This document shows, piece by piece, positions 30,408-42,584 of a stretch of DNA of 64,000 bases. The DNA comes from Scleromitrula shiraiana. Its lineage: Eukaryota > Ascomycota > Leotiomycetes > Helotiales > Sclerotiniaceae. A model generated the notes under the pieces. It ran no database searches and had not been told where the DNA came from. It worked only from the letters and a program-made list of their open reading frames with translations. The position numbers and the translations under genes were made by a program. The DNA is taken from positions 620,001 to 684,000 of the forward strand of contig JABELC010000014.1 in NCBI GenBank assembly GCA_028455995.1, in the 5' to 3' direction. Position 1 is the stretch's first letter. Each line of letters begins with the position of its first letter.

Positions 30408-32270
30408 TCAATCATCAAACCACCTCCCCCACCCCACCCCACCTCCCCTCCCCCTCTCCGCCCCCGCCCCATCCGCAAACCTCCTCTCCTCCTCCTCCCA
30501 CTTAACCCTCTCCACCCTACTCCTCGCCAAAAACGCGCGCGCAAACCTCCAAGCCTCCGTATCCGCCAAATTCCACTTCTCCACCGCCCCCCGCACAATC
30601 ACATCCTCCTGCGCCTTCGACATCCCAAACTTCTTCGCCTTCTCCACAAGATACTGTTCCTTCCTATGATCTTCCTCTGTCGGGATCGGCCCATCTTTAG
30701 GGTCATGCACGGGTTTTGGGCGGCGCTCTGGGCCTGGGACGGGCGTTTCGGATTTGCCGGTATCGGTTGCGTTGCGGGGGATGGTGAAGCCGAAATGCCA
30801 GTCCAGGTCGTCGGGGATTGGTTTTTCGGCCGAGACCCATAGGGAATGGGATTTTCCGTGGGGACTGGCGACTGCTTCTTTGAATTTTATGATACGTGGG
30901 GTTCCGGATACGCCCGTGCCGAGGAGTTCTTTGGTGAGGATTGAGAGCCAGGCGTCGCGGGGTGACTCTCGTCTGATCCATCTGATGTTTATACTGTCGC
31001 GGAATCCACTTAGTAATGACATTGTATAAGGATGGGGAACAGTTCCGATGGTGTATAATCCGGTATGGTTACGATAAGCGGGGGGTGTTGTGATTTTCAT
31101 TGGGGATGATGCTACACAAGGTTTGCATTTTGGTCGATTGGGAGGACATGATGCTGGCAATGGTGAATCTGGACATTGCGCTAAGAATTCTGCGAGTTGT
31201 AAGGCCGGTTCGATAATATATGACATATGTTCAGGATCAGGTTTGACGACTGCAATTCCCTTGGTAAAAATATTCTGCCATGTTCCATGGAGATGAGAGA
31301 TGATAAGTTTGTTTAAAAGTCGTAAGCCTTCTGCCCCATTTCCTTCAAACCCATTGGCAATCAGAGGGTATTTCTCTTCTATTGTCTTTGTATGATAAAA
31401 TGCCAAAGAATCGTGAGAAGGATCAATTTTGAATGTCTCGGCCGGCACAGCACTCAAAAAATCCTTGGATTCTTTTAAACTGGGATTATCCAAAGCTGCC
31501 TTGACAGCAGCTGTAATATCCGACTTCGACCCTGAGAAAAGACCACCACCCAATTGATCATATCTAGTCAGTAATGGATATTCCCCTCTTCTTAAATAGC
31601 TCAGTAAATCATCTTCATATGGTCCCATAGGAAGAGTAAGATAATTGCAAAGTAATCCCGTTCCCATATTTTCCCAAGCTAACCATCTAGTCAGATCGAT
31701 CTTTAGTGTAGGTTCGAGCTCGAGTGTTTGTAATGTAGTATATAATGGATTATTCATGGCTTCTGCAGGACTCAAGATGATCGGTCTGAAACCTTGTGCC
31801 CACCAAGCTCTTCTCCATGTAAGCAAAATTTGGTTCTCGGCATCTTTCAATTCGTCGTCTTTCTTTAACGTATGGTCATAATATGTGTATATATTTGGGC
31901 GTTGTGCAAGAGGTGGTAGTAATGATCGATTTTCATCTAACGTCACAGAAGATGAAAATGGACTTAACCAGTTCCAATTGCTATGCCATTTCGATTCGCC
32001 ATTTGTGCTATTATCTTGAACCGGTGGAGCATGTGCCGCTTGTCGAAAAGGATTGAGGATACTCGGTGATGGTAATTGTTTGGGAAGCTTTGGAAGTGAA
32101 ATACGATGATCTGTGAATCTGCCAAGTGATGAACTGGCAGGTATGGAGGTTGGACGTGTAAAGATTAATGTTATAACTGCAAAAAAGGCGATTGTACCGA
32201 GAAGAGCGGCCATGCGCCGTGGATGTATATGAGGGATTGGTTTCCCAAAAAGGGTATGTTGAACAGGCAT
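30408..32270 (-). CDS. Type II membrane protein of unknown function, 620 aa
   Basis: A short cytosolic N-terminus (MPVQHTLFGKPIPHIHPRR) precedes one hydrophobic span (about 21-38, MAALLGTIAFFAVITLIF), so the remainder is probably lumenal (Golgi/ER). A Pro/Ser-rich stem follows. The globular part starts near residue 120 (LPPLAQRPNIYTYYDHTL) and includes LTWRRAWWAQGFRPIILSP and LTRWLAWENMGTGLLCNYL, which recall glycosyltransferase-like domains in which a small-molecule donor is bound. A paired Cys cluster (CPDSPLPASCPPNRPKCKPC) is at about 365-385. No definite catalytic motif can be named. The C-terminus is charged and coiled-coil-like, then Gly-rich. Probably a conserved ascomycete Golgi protein. 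Confidence 0.75.
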   Translation of the reverse strand: MPVQHTLFGKPIPHIHPRRMAALLGTIAFFAVITLIFTRPTSIPASSSLGRFTDHRISLPKLPKQLPSPSILNPFRQAAHAPPVQDNSTNGESKWHSNWNWLSPFSSSVTLDENRSLLPPLAQRPNIYTYYDHTLKKDDELKDAENQILLTWRRAWWAQGFRPIILSPAEAMNNPLYTTLQTLELEPTLKIDLTRWLAWENMGTGLLCNYLTLPMGPYEDDLLSYLRRGEYPLLTRYDQLGGGLFSGSKSDITAAVKAALDNPSLKESKDFLSAVPAETFKIDPSHDSLAFYHTKTIEEKYPLIANGFEGNGAEGLRLLNKLIISHLHGTWQNIFTKGIAVVKPDPEHMSYIIEPALQLAEFLAQCPDSPLPASCPPNRPKCKPCVASSPMKITTPPAYRNHTGLYTIGTVPHPYTMSLLSGFRDSINIRWIRRESPRDAWLSILTKELLGTGVSGTPRIIKFKEAVASPHGKSHSLWVSAEKPIPDDLDWHFGFTIPRNATDTGKSETPVPGPERRPKPVHDPKDGPIPTEEDHRKEQYLVEKAKKFGMSKAQEDVIVRGAVEKWNLADTEAWRFARAFLARSRVERVKWEEEERRFADGAGAERGRGGGVGWGRWFDD

Positions 32271-33718
32271 TTTGAGATAAAACGATTAGATATAGAAATT
32301 CAATTGGTATAAGTAACCACAAAAGATTACAACGTTTAGGATTTCATCTAGAAATATGATTGTCGATTATCTCGAGAAGGAAGTTGTGAGAGTTGTCGTT
32401 TGGTGAGCTGACGTTTCCTTGGTTAAAAATCATATATCAAGCGTAATGGATATATGGGAGTCTGATAACTATTCTCAATTCCAAGGAAGCAATAAAAGAA
32501 CTTAATGATAGAAATGATTTCTCCCAATGCAGATATAACAACTAATCTGATAATCTGAAGGGGAGAAACAAAAGATATAAGTTGAAAATAATATATATAT
32601 ATATTATATATATTTGGGTTGAATTGAATTGAATAAATTGTCTGGATCTCGAAATTTAGATAGGAGAGGAGAAATCATCCAAGGATTATAATAGTAATAG
32701 TAATAATAAGTAATAAGTCTGGTATCGTAATGTGGCTATTTTGAGCTGCCATCCCAATTTAAAAAGTGGATCTGATCTCTATTCCCCAATTCGAACTCAA
32801 ATCTTGAATTATTCAACATCGGTAATCGGAAGTAAAGGAATAACTTTAATCCATCGGGAACAAAAAAAAATAAAACTTGGAACCTTTTTAGTAGGAATAA
32901 TAAATAAATTGGCGAGCTGACAGTTGGGCACATATACTTCTATAAAATCAATATATATATTATGTAAGCTCCGATGACGGAACTAGTTCGATTCAAAAAT
33001 CTCTCTTTTTATTTTTTACTCTCTTTTGCTCTTTTTGTACATAAGCTGAGGGGAGGAAAGGGGGACAAGCTATGTGGTTGAATGCTACTTGAGTGGATGG
33101 CTGAATCTCGGACTATTTATGAAATATGAACAGAGAGAAATAAAATAAAAAATTGGGGTTTTATATAGTTATATATGGTCTCGGCGTAAACAAATAAATG
33201 TATGACTCTTTTTTTTAATTGTATTAATGTGATATCCTATATAATATCCCATATAATATCCTATATGATATAAATTCTTTCTCAAACTCATATTCTCATA
33301 TTATTATATTCTCATATTCTCATCTTCATATACCTTCCTCTTGCTTTTTACCCTGATCCATATATTGGAGACCAATCTTTTCCTTATCGCCTTCTACTAA
33401 GAATTCCTTTCCCCAAAGGTACTGTAGAGGCTTCAAGGTTTTGTTGAGTCAACCATCAAAACTTCAATCAATACGAAAATAAAGCAATCATTAAACCGTT
33501 TGCTTTGATTCCTACCTTTTTCTCAACCAACAAGACTGAACTCTACCCAAGAGTCATCTAAACGGCATCAAATTATACAATTGATACAAAGGAATTTTTC
33601 TACATTCAGATAGAAGTCATTGTGTGTGCAACATCATCAATTGAAACTCATAACGATAAATTTTCCTCTAAATTTTACCCCTCCAACCCCACCATATAAA
33701 ATCTAAAACCTAACAACC
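32271..33718. promoter_or_regulatory. Divergent promoter region, type II membrane protein / LYS2
   Basis: About 1.45 kb between divergent genes; AT-rich with (TA)n runs near 32589-32612 and a repeated CTATATAATATCC-like motif near 33235-33265. No gene, and no coding trace of the usual LYS2 N-terminal domain, is visible in front of LYS2. Confidence 0.6.
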
Positions 33719-36700
33719 ATGGCATCAACAACACCTGATCTTCCAGATCCAACTTCAGACCTTCATTGGTCTGCATTCCGTGGAGCAATTCAAGATATCT
33801 TTGAGAAAAATGCTGAAGCTCATCCAGATAGACTCTGTGTGGTTGAAACCGCTTCAGTATCTTCACCACGAAGAGAATTCACTTATCGTCAAATTAATGA
33901 AGCTTCCAACATTCTAGCCCATCATTTAGTTGAGAGTGGAATCAAGCGGGATGAAGTTGTTATGTCTTATAGTTACCGAGGTGTGGACTTGGTTGTTACT
34001 GTTATGGGTATCTTGAAGGCCGGTGCTATCTTTTCCGTTATCGATCCATCATATCCTCCTGATCGTCAAAACATCTATTTAGATGTTGCAAGACCAAGAG
34101 CTTTGGTAGTTATTGATAAAGCTACCAGAGAAGCCGGAGAATTGACCGAGAAAGTTCGAGGCTTCATCAAGGAAAACTTAAATTTGAAGACAGAGGTTCC
34201 AGGTCTTGAATTGAAGGATGATGGAACTTTGGTTGGTGGTAGTGTCAATGGACACGATGTGTTCCAAAACCAACAAAGTTTGAAGGTCAAAAGTCCAGGC
34301 GTGGTTGTTGGACCCGATTCTACACCAACTTTATCATTTACCTCCGGTTCCGAAGGTCGTCCAAAGGGTGTTCGAGGAAGACATTACTCCCTTGCATACT
34401 ACTTCGATTGGATGGCTGAGAGATTTGGATTGACAAAGAATGACAAGTTCACAATGTTAAGTGGTATTGCTCATGATCCAATTCAACGAGATATCTTTAC
34501 ACCACTTTTCCTTGGCGCTCAACTATTGGTTCCCTCCAAGGATGATATTCAACATGAAAGATTGGCTGAATGGATGAGAGAACATGGAGCCACAGTAACC
34601 CATTTGACACCTGCAATGGGTCAAATTTTGGTTGGTGGAGCTAGTGCCGAATTTCCCGCTCTTCATCACTCATTCTTCGTTGGGGATATCTTAATCAAGA
34701 GAGACTGCAAGGCTCTGCAAAGATTGGCACCAAATGTCTTCATTGTAAACATGTATGGAACTACTGAAACGCAAAGAGCAGTCAGTTATTTCGAAATCCC
34801 AAGTCGTGCCTCAGATCCAGAATATTTGGATAACATGGGAAATGTAATTCCTGCAGGAAAAGGAATGAAGGATGTTCAATTACTCATCGTGGATCGCGAA
34901 AACATAAATCGAATTTGTGATGTTGGAGAGATTGGAGAGATTTATGTTCGAGCTGCTGGTCTTGCTGAAGGATATTTGGGAAGTGATGAGCTTAGCAAGG
35001 CCAAATTTGTTGATAGTTGGTTTGTTGACAATTCTAAGTGGATTGAAGAAGATAAAAAGAACGCAAAGTCAGTATCAGAAGAGCCATGGAGAGAGTTTTA
35101 CAAAGGTCCTAGGGATAGGATGTATCGATCAGGAGATTTAGGTCGCTATACTCCAACCGGAGATGTGGAGTGCGTTGGAAGAGCAGATGATCAAGTTAAG
35201 ATTCGTGGATTCAGAATTGAACTTGGTGAAATTGACAAATATCTTTCTGATCATGTTATGGTTATGGATAATGTCACCTTGGTCCGAAGAAACAAGGATG
35301 AAGAACAAACTCTTGTCAGTTACATTGTACCTGATATGCAAAAGTGGGCATTATGGTTGGAACAAAAGGGAATTAAAGATGACAACTCTGGAGAAGGAAT
35401 TCAAGGAAGACTTCGAAGATTTTGGCCTTTGAGTGATGATATTAAGCAATATCTCAAGACCAAATTACCAACATATGCAATTCCAGAAGTTATCATTCCT
35501 TTGGAGAAATTCCCTCTCAATCCAAATGGAAAGAAGGATAAGCCTGCACTACCATTTCCAGATGCTGCACAGTTAGCAGCAGCAAGACCAGTTGGAGCTT
35601 GGTCAGATCTATCCGAAACAGAAAAAGAAGTCGCTGCTATCTGGGGTTCATTGATTGCCAATGTCGACGAAAGAACTATCAGCCCTGACGACTCATTCTT
35701 CGATATCGGAGGACACAGTATCTTGGCCCAACAAATGTTATTCAAAGTAAACAAGAAATGGTCCGGACTAAACATCAACATGAGCATCATCTTCCGAAAC
35801 CCAACACTAAAAGGATTCGCCGGTGAAATCGAACGAAGATCTTCCTCCAACGGCGAAGTAAAGGAAGAAGTCGAAGTAGCAGAAGATTACGCTGGAGACG
35901 CACGCGCACTTGCCCAAACCCTCCCAGCAACATTTCCTTCATCCGACGAACCCATCACCCCCACCACCCCCCTAACAGTCTTCCTAACCGGCGCCACCGG
36001 TTTCCTAGGCGCCTACCTCCTCCGCGATCTCCTCACCCGCGCCCAACCCATCAAAGTAATCGCCCACGTGCGGGCTCTCTCCCCAAGCGCAGCCCTCGCC
36101 CGCGTAACCCAAACCTGCCAAGCTTACGGCGTCTGGGACCCCACCTGGTCCTCCCGTCTAACCTGCGTCGTCGGTAATCTCGGAGACCCCAAACTCGGTC
36201 TCTCCCAAAACGACTGGGATCTCATCGCTAACACCGCAAACGTCATTATCCACAACGGCGCACAGGTCCATTGGGTATATCCGTATAAAAATCTCAAACC
36301 AGCAAACGTCCTCGGTACCCTCGACATCCTCAGCCTCTGCTCCATCGGAACCCCCAAACGCCTCTCCTTTGTCTCATCCACCTCCGTCCTCGACACCCCC
36401 CACTTCGTCGCGCAATCCCGCTCGGGCATTCCCGTCTCCGAAGCTGATTCCCTCGAGGGTTCCGCCACCGGTCTCGGAACAGGCTACGGTCAATCAAAAT
36501 GGGTATCCGAGTATCTCGTCCGCTTCGCCGGTTCCCGCGGTCTCCGCGGCTCCGTCATCCGTCCCGGCTACATCACCGGTGATAAAAACTCCGGCGTCAC
36601 TAATACAGACGATTTCCTAATCCGCATGCTCAAGGGCTGCATCCAACTCAACTGTCGTCCACACATCACCAATACAGTTAACCAAACACCCGTCAACCAC

Positions 36701-37228
36701 GTCGCGCGTGTCGTTATCGCCGCTGCGCTCTCACCTCCTTGTGTACCACTCGGCGTCGTACAGGTAACGTCGCACCCGCGTCTCACCTTCTCGGGATACT
36801 TATCCCACCTCGAAACGTACGGATGGGATACCCCGGAAGTGGAATATGCGGTCTGGAGCAAGAAGCTGCAGGCGTACGCGGCGGATACGACGCCGCAGAA
36901 GGAACAACATGCGCTTATGCCGCTTTACCATTTCGCTACCACGGCACTCCCTGACGATACGGTGGCGCCGGAGATGGACGATGCTAATGCGGCGAGGGCG
37001 CTGAGGGAGGATGCACAGTTCACGGGTGAGGATCTTAGTAGTGGGGGGTTTGTCGATGAATGTATTATGGGTGCTTATTTGGGGTATTTGGTTGCGGTGG
37101 GGTTTATGAGTGGGCCTGAGAATGGGAACGGGAACGGGAAGGAGGGGAAGGAATTACCGAGTGTGAGTATTGGGGAGGAGCAGAGAGCGGCGTTGGTGAG
37201 GGTTGGGGGGAGGGGTGCTTTGGTTTGA
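33719..37228 (+). CDS. LYS2: L-2-aminoadipate reductase (large subunit), 1169 aa
   Basis: Catalyses ATP- and NADPH-dependent reduction of 2-aminoadipate to its semialdehyde in the fungal lysine pathway. Intronless. Adenylation domain about 25-600, with LSFTSGSEGRPKGV (A3 core, near 204-218), GDILIKRDC, MYGTTETQR and YRSGDLGRY. The carrier domain has DDSFFDIGGHSIL with the phosphopantetheine Ser near 666. The reductase domain starts FLTGATGFLGAYLL (about 755) and has active-site YGQSK (near 922). The protein begins at LPDPTSDLHWSAF, which aligns about 220-230 residues into yeast Lys2 (1392 aa); the N-terminal condensation-like region is absent and not seen upstream. The first 2.1 kb has A/T-ending codons; after about 35,900 codons are C- then G-ending. 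Confidence 0.93.
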   Translation: MASTTPDLPDPTSDLHWSAFRGAIQDIFEKNAEAHPDRLCVVETASVSSPRREFTYRQINEASNILAHHLVESGIKRDEVVMSYSYRGVDLVVTVMGILKAGAIFSVIDPSYPPDRQNIYLDVARPRALVVIDKATREAGELTEKVRGFIKENLNLKTEVPGLELKDDGTLVGGSVNGHDVFQNQQSLKVKSPGVVVGPDSTPTLSFTSGSEGRPKGVRGRHYSLAYYFDWMAERFGLTKNDKFTMLSGIAHDPIQRDIFTPLFLGAQLLVPSKDDIQHERLAEWMREHGATVTHLTPAMGQILVGGASAEFPALHHSFFVGDILIKRDCKALQRLAPNVFIVNMYGTTETQRAVSYFEIPSRASDPEYLDNMGNVIPAGKGMKDVQLLIVDRENINRICDVGEIGEIYVRAAGLAEGYLGSDELSKAKFVDSWFVDNSKWIEEDKKNAKSVSEEPWREFYKGPRDRMYRSGDLGRYTPTGDVECVGRADDQVKIRGFRIELGEIDKYLSDHVMVMDNVTLVRRNKDEEQTLVSYIVPDMQKWALWLEQKGIKDDNSGEGIQGRLRRFWPLSDDIKQYLKTKLPTYAIPEVIIPLEKFPLNPNGKKDKPALPFPDAAQLAAARPVGAWSDLSETEKEVAAIWGSLIANVDERTISPDDSFFDIGGHSILAQQMLFKVNKKWSGLNINMSIIFRNPTLKGFAGEIERRSSSNGEVKEEVEVAEDYAGDARALAQTLPATFPSSDEPITPTTPLTVFLTGATGFLGAYLLRDLLTRAQPIKVIAHVRALSPSAALARVTQTCQAYGVWDPTWSSRLTCVVGNLGDPKLGLSQNDWDLIANTANVIIHNGAQVHWVYPYKNLKPANVLGTLDILSLCSIGTPKRLSFVSSTSVLDTPHFVAQSRSGIPVSEADSLEGSATGLGTGYGQSKWVSEYLVRFAGSRGLRGSVIRPGYITGDKNSGVTNTDDFLIRMLKGCIQLNCRPHITNTVNQTPVNHVARVVIAAALSPPCVPLGVVQVTSHPRLTFSGYLSHLETYGWDTPEVEYAVWSKKLQAYAADTTPQKEQHALMPLYHFATTALPDDTVAPEMDDANAARALREDAQFTGEDLSSGGFVDECIMGAYLGYLVAVGFMSGPENGNGNGKEGKELPSVSIGEEQRAALVRVGGRGALV

Positions 37229-40108
37229 GGGGTGTTCAAGTTGAATATTATATCATATCATATCATATGATGTGATGTGATGTGATGAATGATAAGGTGC
37301 CAGTGGAGTGTAGAGGGTGGAGGGTATGGTATGAGGTACTGAGATAGTAAGTTATGGTGTGTGGTGTATGGTTTTGATTTTGATTTTGTGAGGTAGGAGG
37401 TAAGGAAGTAAGAAGATAGAGAAAGTAAACATGAATATAAATAAAGATAAAAAAACAAATATACTTATACTTATACTTATACTTATACTTATTATACTTA
37501 TTATTATACAAACATGCAATACAGATAAATAAATAGATAGTCCTACTAGTACTAGTATCAGATAAATCAGTATCAGTATCATACACATTATATACATCAC
37601 CGAATTGAACCGAATCGAACCGAATTGATTACTTTACTATTTTCTCATACTCATACTCATACTCATACTCATACTCATACTTGAAATCTTCAACTTGAAG
37701 TTTCTCCATCCGACTTTTCAAGTTTTCAAGTTATATTATATTATATTATATCATCTTATATCATATCATATCATATTATATCATCTTCAAGTTATCTTAT
37801 CTTCCATTCACTCATTGCAATTCTATCTATCTATACACGTACATACGATCTAATACAATGCAACTTGAAGCATAATTTATTTTAATATAGTAATATAGTA
37901 ATATAATATAATTTCATATAATTTCACTGGTATATAATTTCACTAGCATATAATATAATTCCATAAAACATAATTTCTGGCATATAATATAATATAATCC
38001 CTAGCCTAAGACTATTCACTATTCACCATTCACTCCTCCTACTACTACTACCACTACTAGTAGCATACTAGTAGCATACTAGTATCTACCGACTCGGATC
38101 CTCATCCTAATACCACTAGTAGTATCTACTATCTATCTATCTATCTATCATATATCTATCTTCTCATTCTCATTCCCTTCTCATTCTCATTCCCTTCTCT
38201 CTCCCAAGTTTTCTCAGGCTCTCTCTCTCCTTTTCATCCCCATCATGATTCCTATCTCGATTGATTCACTAGCAAGTTCCTCCCTTCTCCTCAGGCTCTC
38301 CTCTCTGAGTCCCTACTCTACACACACATATATACCCGAATACAATATAGAACTCGACTCGACTTTCTTATCCTTCGCTTCCCTTCCTTTCCCTTCCTTT
38401 CCCTTTCCCCTCAATTCCCCTCAATTCCCACGCCATCTCCATCTTCTTTAAACCTCTCCATCACCATCACATCTCCTTTAAACCTCTCCATCACCACACA
38501 TCAACTCTCGAATGCGAATGCGAATCCATCCGCGAGTCACTCAACCCATTCCACCCCTTCCACCCATTCCACCCTTTCCATCCCACCCATCCCACCTCCT
38601 TTTCCACCTCTCATACATACATTCAAATTTCCACCATGATCCCACCATGACCGCACCAACTTAAATCCCTCTCACAGCCCCAAACCCAGCCCCAACCCCA
38701 AATCCAAACCCAAACCACTAACAACTAACAACAAAAACACAAACAACCCACCCCACAACCACCGTTCCACCCACCCAATAAAAAATAAAAATAAAAATAA
38801 AAATAAAACCGCAACCGAACCGAACCAATCCAGCCGAAACCAAAGTAACCCTGTACTCCCCAATAAAAATATAAAAATAAATGTAAATATAAATAAAAAT
38901 GATGAAGCGATTTGGAAAAGAAAAAAACGAAAAAAAAAGAAAGGAAAAACAAAAAACAAAACAAAAAACCAAGTAAAAAAGAATATTTCCAAATCGCGCA
39001 AGCTATGATGGAAAATAAACATGGACGGACGAAGGAAGAAAAAAAAAAGGACAGAAAAGAAAAAGGCGTACTATACAAATATTAACTAATTTACTTCTCT
39101 TCTTATGTCTTCTGATCTGATCTGATCTGATCTGATCTGTTATCTTCTCATGCAAAGCACTTAACCCAATCCAGACCAGACCAGACAAGACCAGACCAGA
39201 CCAGACCAATCCGTCCTCTTGCTATATTCTGAATAATTCGATCTGATTCAATAACCTCGTTCCACCTTATCCATGCATCCATTCATCCATCCATTCATCC
39301 ATCAATCAATTCAATTCGATTCATCCCCAGCCCAATCCAATCCAATCCAATCCAACCTATCCATGCATGCATGCAACCAACCCAGCACCTAACACCCATC
39401 CAAGAACCTCAAACCTCAAACCTCAAATCTCAAATCTCAAACCTCAAACCTCAACCCTCAACCCTCGATCCTCAACACCATTCAGCACCACCCAGCAGAA
39501 AAGTCAAGCCAACTCAACGATGAAGATGAAGATGAAGCGAAGAAATGAGGCAAGGCGGGGTAAATAAGCGGATCTCCCTACCGAACCAATTTACCAACCA
39601 GACGACCAAACAACCCGACGACCGACCAACCAACCAAACGACTATGTAAAATAAAAAGGAAAAAGAAGAAGAATATGTAAGCATCAACAACGAATGCCAC
39701 GCATGCTTTGAACAAAACAGATCAAACAAATCAAAACTATACGTACGCCGACGCTTTGTGAATTGAATAGATAAATAGATGGATAGATAGATATAAACCA
39801 ATGATACGATGCGATGCGATTCTTCCCACCTGTGAAAAGATGCGCATTTGAAGGGATGAGGATGATGGATTGATATTGTGACACAAGGGCGGATGTGGTT
39901 GAGTTGGTAGATGAATGTGTGGGTTGGTAAACAGATATTGCTACCTGAACCTGAATCTAGACGATCGATGAATTGATTGATTGGCGATTCGTTGAAACGA
40001 AAGGGATATAATTCTTTGCCGAACAATATCTTTTTAAACTCCATATATTCGGAGCAAAGATATAAGTACGATAAGACGTAAAGTAAGATATCCCAACTTT
40101 CATCATAA
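37229..40108. repeat. Short-tandem-repeat-dense intergenic region, 2.9 kb
   Basis: No supported gene. Repeats include (ATACTT)n at about 37459-37500, (CATACT)n at about 37645-37682, TATCAT/TTATA units at 37735-37795, (ATCT)n at about 38130-38150, TTCTCATTCTCATTCCC duplicated at about 38160-38195, (TGATC)n at 39112-39140, (CCAGA)n at 39165-39208, (AATCC)n at 39335-39355 and (CTCAAAC)n at 39405-39470. Many long pseudo-frames here are repeat artefacts. Confidence 0.85.
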
Positions 40109-41452
40109 TCAAGAAGGATTTCCTTTTTGTCTTTTCGTAATTCTCGGACTGGGCTTAACGTTAGGTTTTCCCGTCGTTCCATTAACCTGACTTTCCTCTT
40201 CCGCCTTCACAGTACTAGGTCTCCTTCGTTTATTACTCGCATTAGGACTCGTATTTGCACTTGGTCCGCTCGATGTAGTTCCATGTTGACTTTGTTGAAG
40301 CTGCATACCAGGGGCTTGAGCTGGACTTCCCATATGAGGAGATCCTTCCGGTATCTGAAGATGCGCTGATGCGGGAGATGCTCCAATCGGGAAATTATTC
40401 ATACCAGGAGTTCGTGGATCTGATAAGTTTTGTTGACCAGCATTGGCTCCAGCTGCAGCTACATGAGCAACATATCGATCGAGGGCCATATAAGGCGATA
40501 GCGATGAATTTGCATGAGAGTAACCGAACAGTGGATTCATTTGTCCCATAACTTCAACGAGCTGTTCAATTGTTAAAATAAATATTAAAAACTTAATGCC
40601 TTTGCGAACTTACCTCGAGAAACCTAAAAACAGAATATGTAATACCCATACGTGGATTAATGTTTGTTTCAGGAAGATCGATTTCCGGAGGTGCAAAAGG
40701 TGGCGATTTGAAGGCCTTTTGCTTTTTTTTATTCATTTCAGGTGATGGTTTACCATCTGCTACAGAGTTCAAAGTTTTCCACTCTTTATTCCACATATGG
40801 AGCGGCCTTGCAGCCTCTACGACCTTACTACGAGGGATATATTCTTCGTGATCATGTGTTACAAATTCAAGCAATTCGATTTTTTGCTCATCGTTAATGT
40901 GTGCTCGTAAAGACCCATTCGCTACAAGCTGTACTTTTGTTAGATCAAATCATCCGCAAATTGATTAGAAAACTTACCTGAGAACCATTTTCAAACCAAT
41001 AAACAAAACTAGCATTTGGGCTCTCAACATAATGACCACCATTTGGCATTGCCTTTTCAGTGCCTTTCTCTAGAATCATCTGCATATTCTTGACACTGCT
41101 TTCAAAATGGGTGTTGAAGTATCTAGGAAGCGCTGGGAACGTTATCTCATACTGCTTATTTGGAACATTATTGTCATCGTTGATGAATACTGAATGTCGG
41201 TAAACTCCTTTAGGAGAGAAGAATTGTTCTACAAAGCTCGTCCAATACCCTAAATCATCCTTTTGTTTCTGGTGTTCGGCCGCCAACTGCTGAGGGTATT
41301 GCTGTAAATAACTATCTATTGGTTTGGTTTGTTTGCCAAATGCACTTAGATGTTCACCGAATTGGACCAGCCGCATTAGAGAATGCCCTTTAAATTTATC
41401 TCCTTGTCTCGCTGCATGCATGACTTGTTGTTGTAACAACGCGGCGTGTTGT

Positions 41453-41487
<35 letters not shown>

Positions 41488-42584
41488 AGTCAGTCCAGCC
41501 GGTGCTTGCTGTGCTTGCGCCGTTGGTTGCTGAGGAGCTTGGGATTGTGGTGCGGAGGTTTGTTGCGGGGGTTGAGCCTGGTTCTGTGGTTGGACTGGGT
41601 TCTGTTGCTGTGAAGCAGCAGCGGCTTGAGCTTGAGCAAGCTGTGCCTGCTGTGCCTGATGCTGTTGCTGCTGTTGTTGTTGCTGTTGAGCAGCAAGATG
41701 TTGCATGTTTTGAATTTGCTGAGCGTTCATTCCTGGATTTCCTGTTTGGTTATTTGCCGCGTGATTTTGAGCGTTTTGCAATGCCATTTGTTGCGCCATT
41801 AGCTGTTGTTGATGCTGATAAGAGTATTAGTATTATAAAATCGCGAGCCGTGAAACATCTTACCTGATGCTGTGCTTGCTGTTGTGCTTGCTGCTGTTGC
41901 TGCTGCTGTTGTTCCATTGTATGCTGAGCTTGTTGCTGCTGAGCTGCGAGATGTTGAGGTAGATTTATTGGTCGTGCCATTGGAGTGCCGGCTCGCATTG
42001 CGGCGAATTGATTCATCTGAGCCTGTGATACTGGATTTAACCCATGCGGCATTCCTACTCCTACAGGTACTCCACTATATTGTTGCGCCAATAAAGCTTG
42101 TTGACGCTGCCTCATTTGATTTTGTTGATGTTGTTGCATCATTTGCTGCTGTTGCTGCATCAGCTGTGGATTAACTATAGTGAATATTATCATCAGTAAC
42201 AGCCTCCATACGATGCCATATAACAAGAATGGGCAAACAAGTCACGAGGAGAGAAAGAGGAAAGATAGTAACATAAAATCACTCACAACCCAATGCCTGT
42301 TGCTGTTGTTGTTGATACATTGCCTGGGGACCTAAGTGCTGCAAAGCGTGTGCACTTGGACCTCCAGCTCCAGGTGGCATACCAGCCATCATACCACCAG
42401 CTTGACTAACTTGAGGACCGCCTGGACCAGATACTCCCATATGCATTTGTTGTGGCATACCAGGACCCGGTTGGCCTTGTTGACCTGGATTGTGCGGCAT
42501 GCCCGCCATATGACCTTGAGGAACGCCTGGATGTTGAAGTCCTGGATATGGTGAGTGTGATTGTTGTGCCAAACTCGTCATCAT
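40109..42584 (-). CDS. LIM-domain-binding (LDB1/PtaB/Mfg1-like) transcriptional co-regulator (5 exons, 737 aa)
   Basis: Exons: 42584-42287, 42174-41864, 41814-40978, 40928-40614 and 40561-40109; all junctions keep frame. The N-terminal half (1-330) is Gln/Pro/Gly/Met-rich with long poly-Q tracts. The LIM-binding region (about 335-585) includes LMRLVQFGEHLSAFGKQ, FFSPKGVYRHSVF, YEITFPALPRYFNTHFESS, VESPNASFVYWFENGSQLV and VTHDHEEYIPRSKV, typical of fungal PtaB/Mfg1. The C-terminal part has a KRRRP and KRQKG basic pair (nuclear localisation). In Aspergillus and yeasts such proteins act with Flo8/SomA-type factors downstream of cAMP-PKA in adhesion, morphogenesis and conidiation. Nuclear. It sits alone in an STR-rich desert with long non-coding flanks. 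Confidence 0.88.

Noticed and set aside
37258..37600. Several overlapping minus-strand frames rich in Tyr/Ser/Ile
   Set aside because: Created by (ATACTT)n-type repeats; no start context or protein pattern.
41502..41867. Plus-strand frame rich in Val/Leu/Ala
   Set aside because: Antisense to the poly-Gln tracts of the LDB1-like gene.
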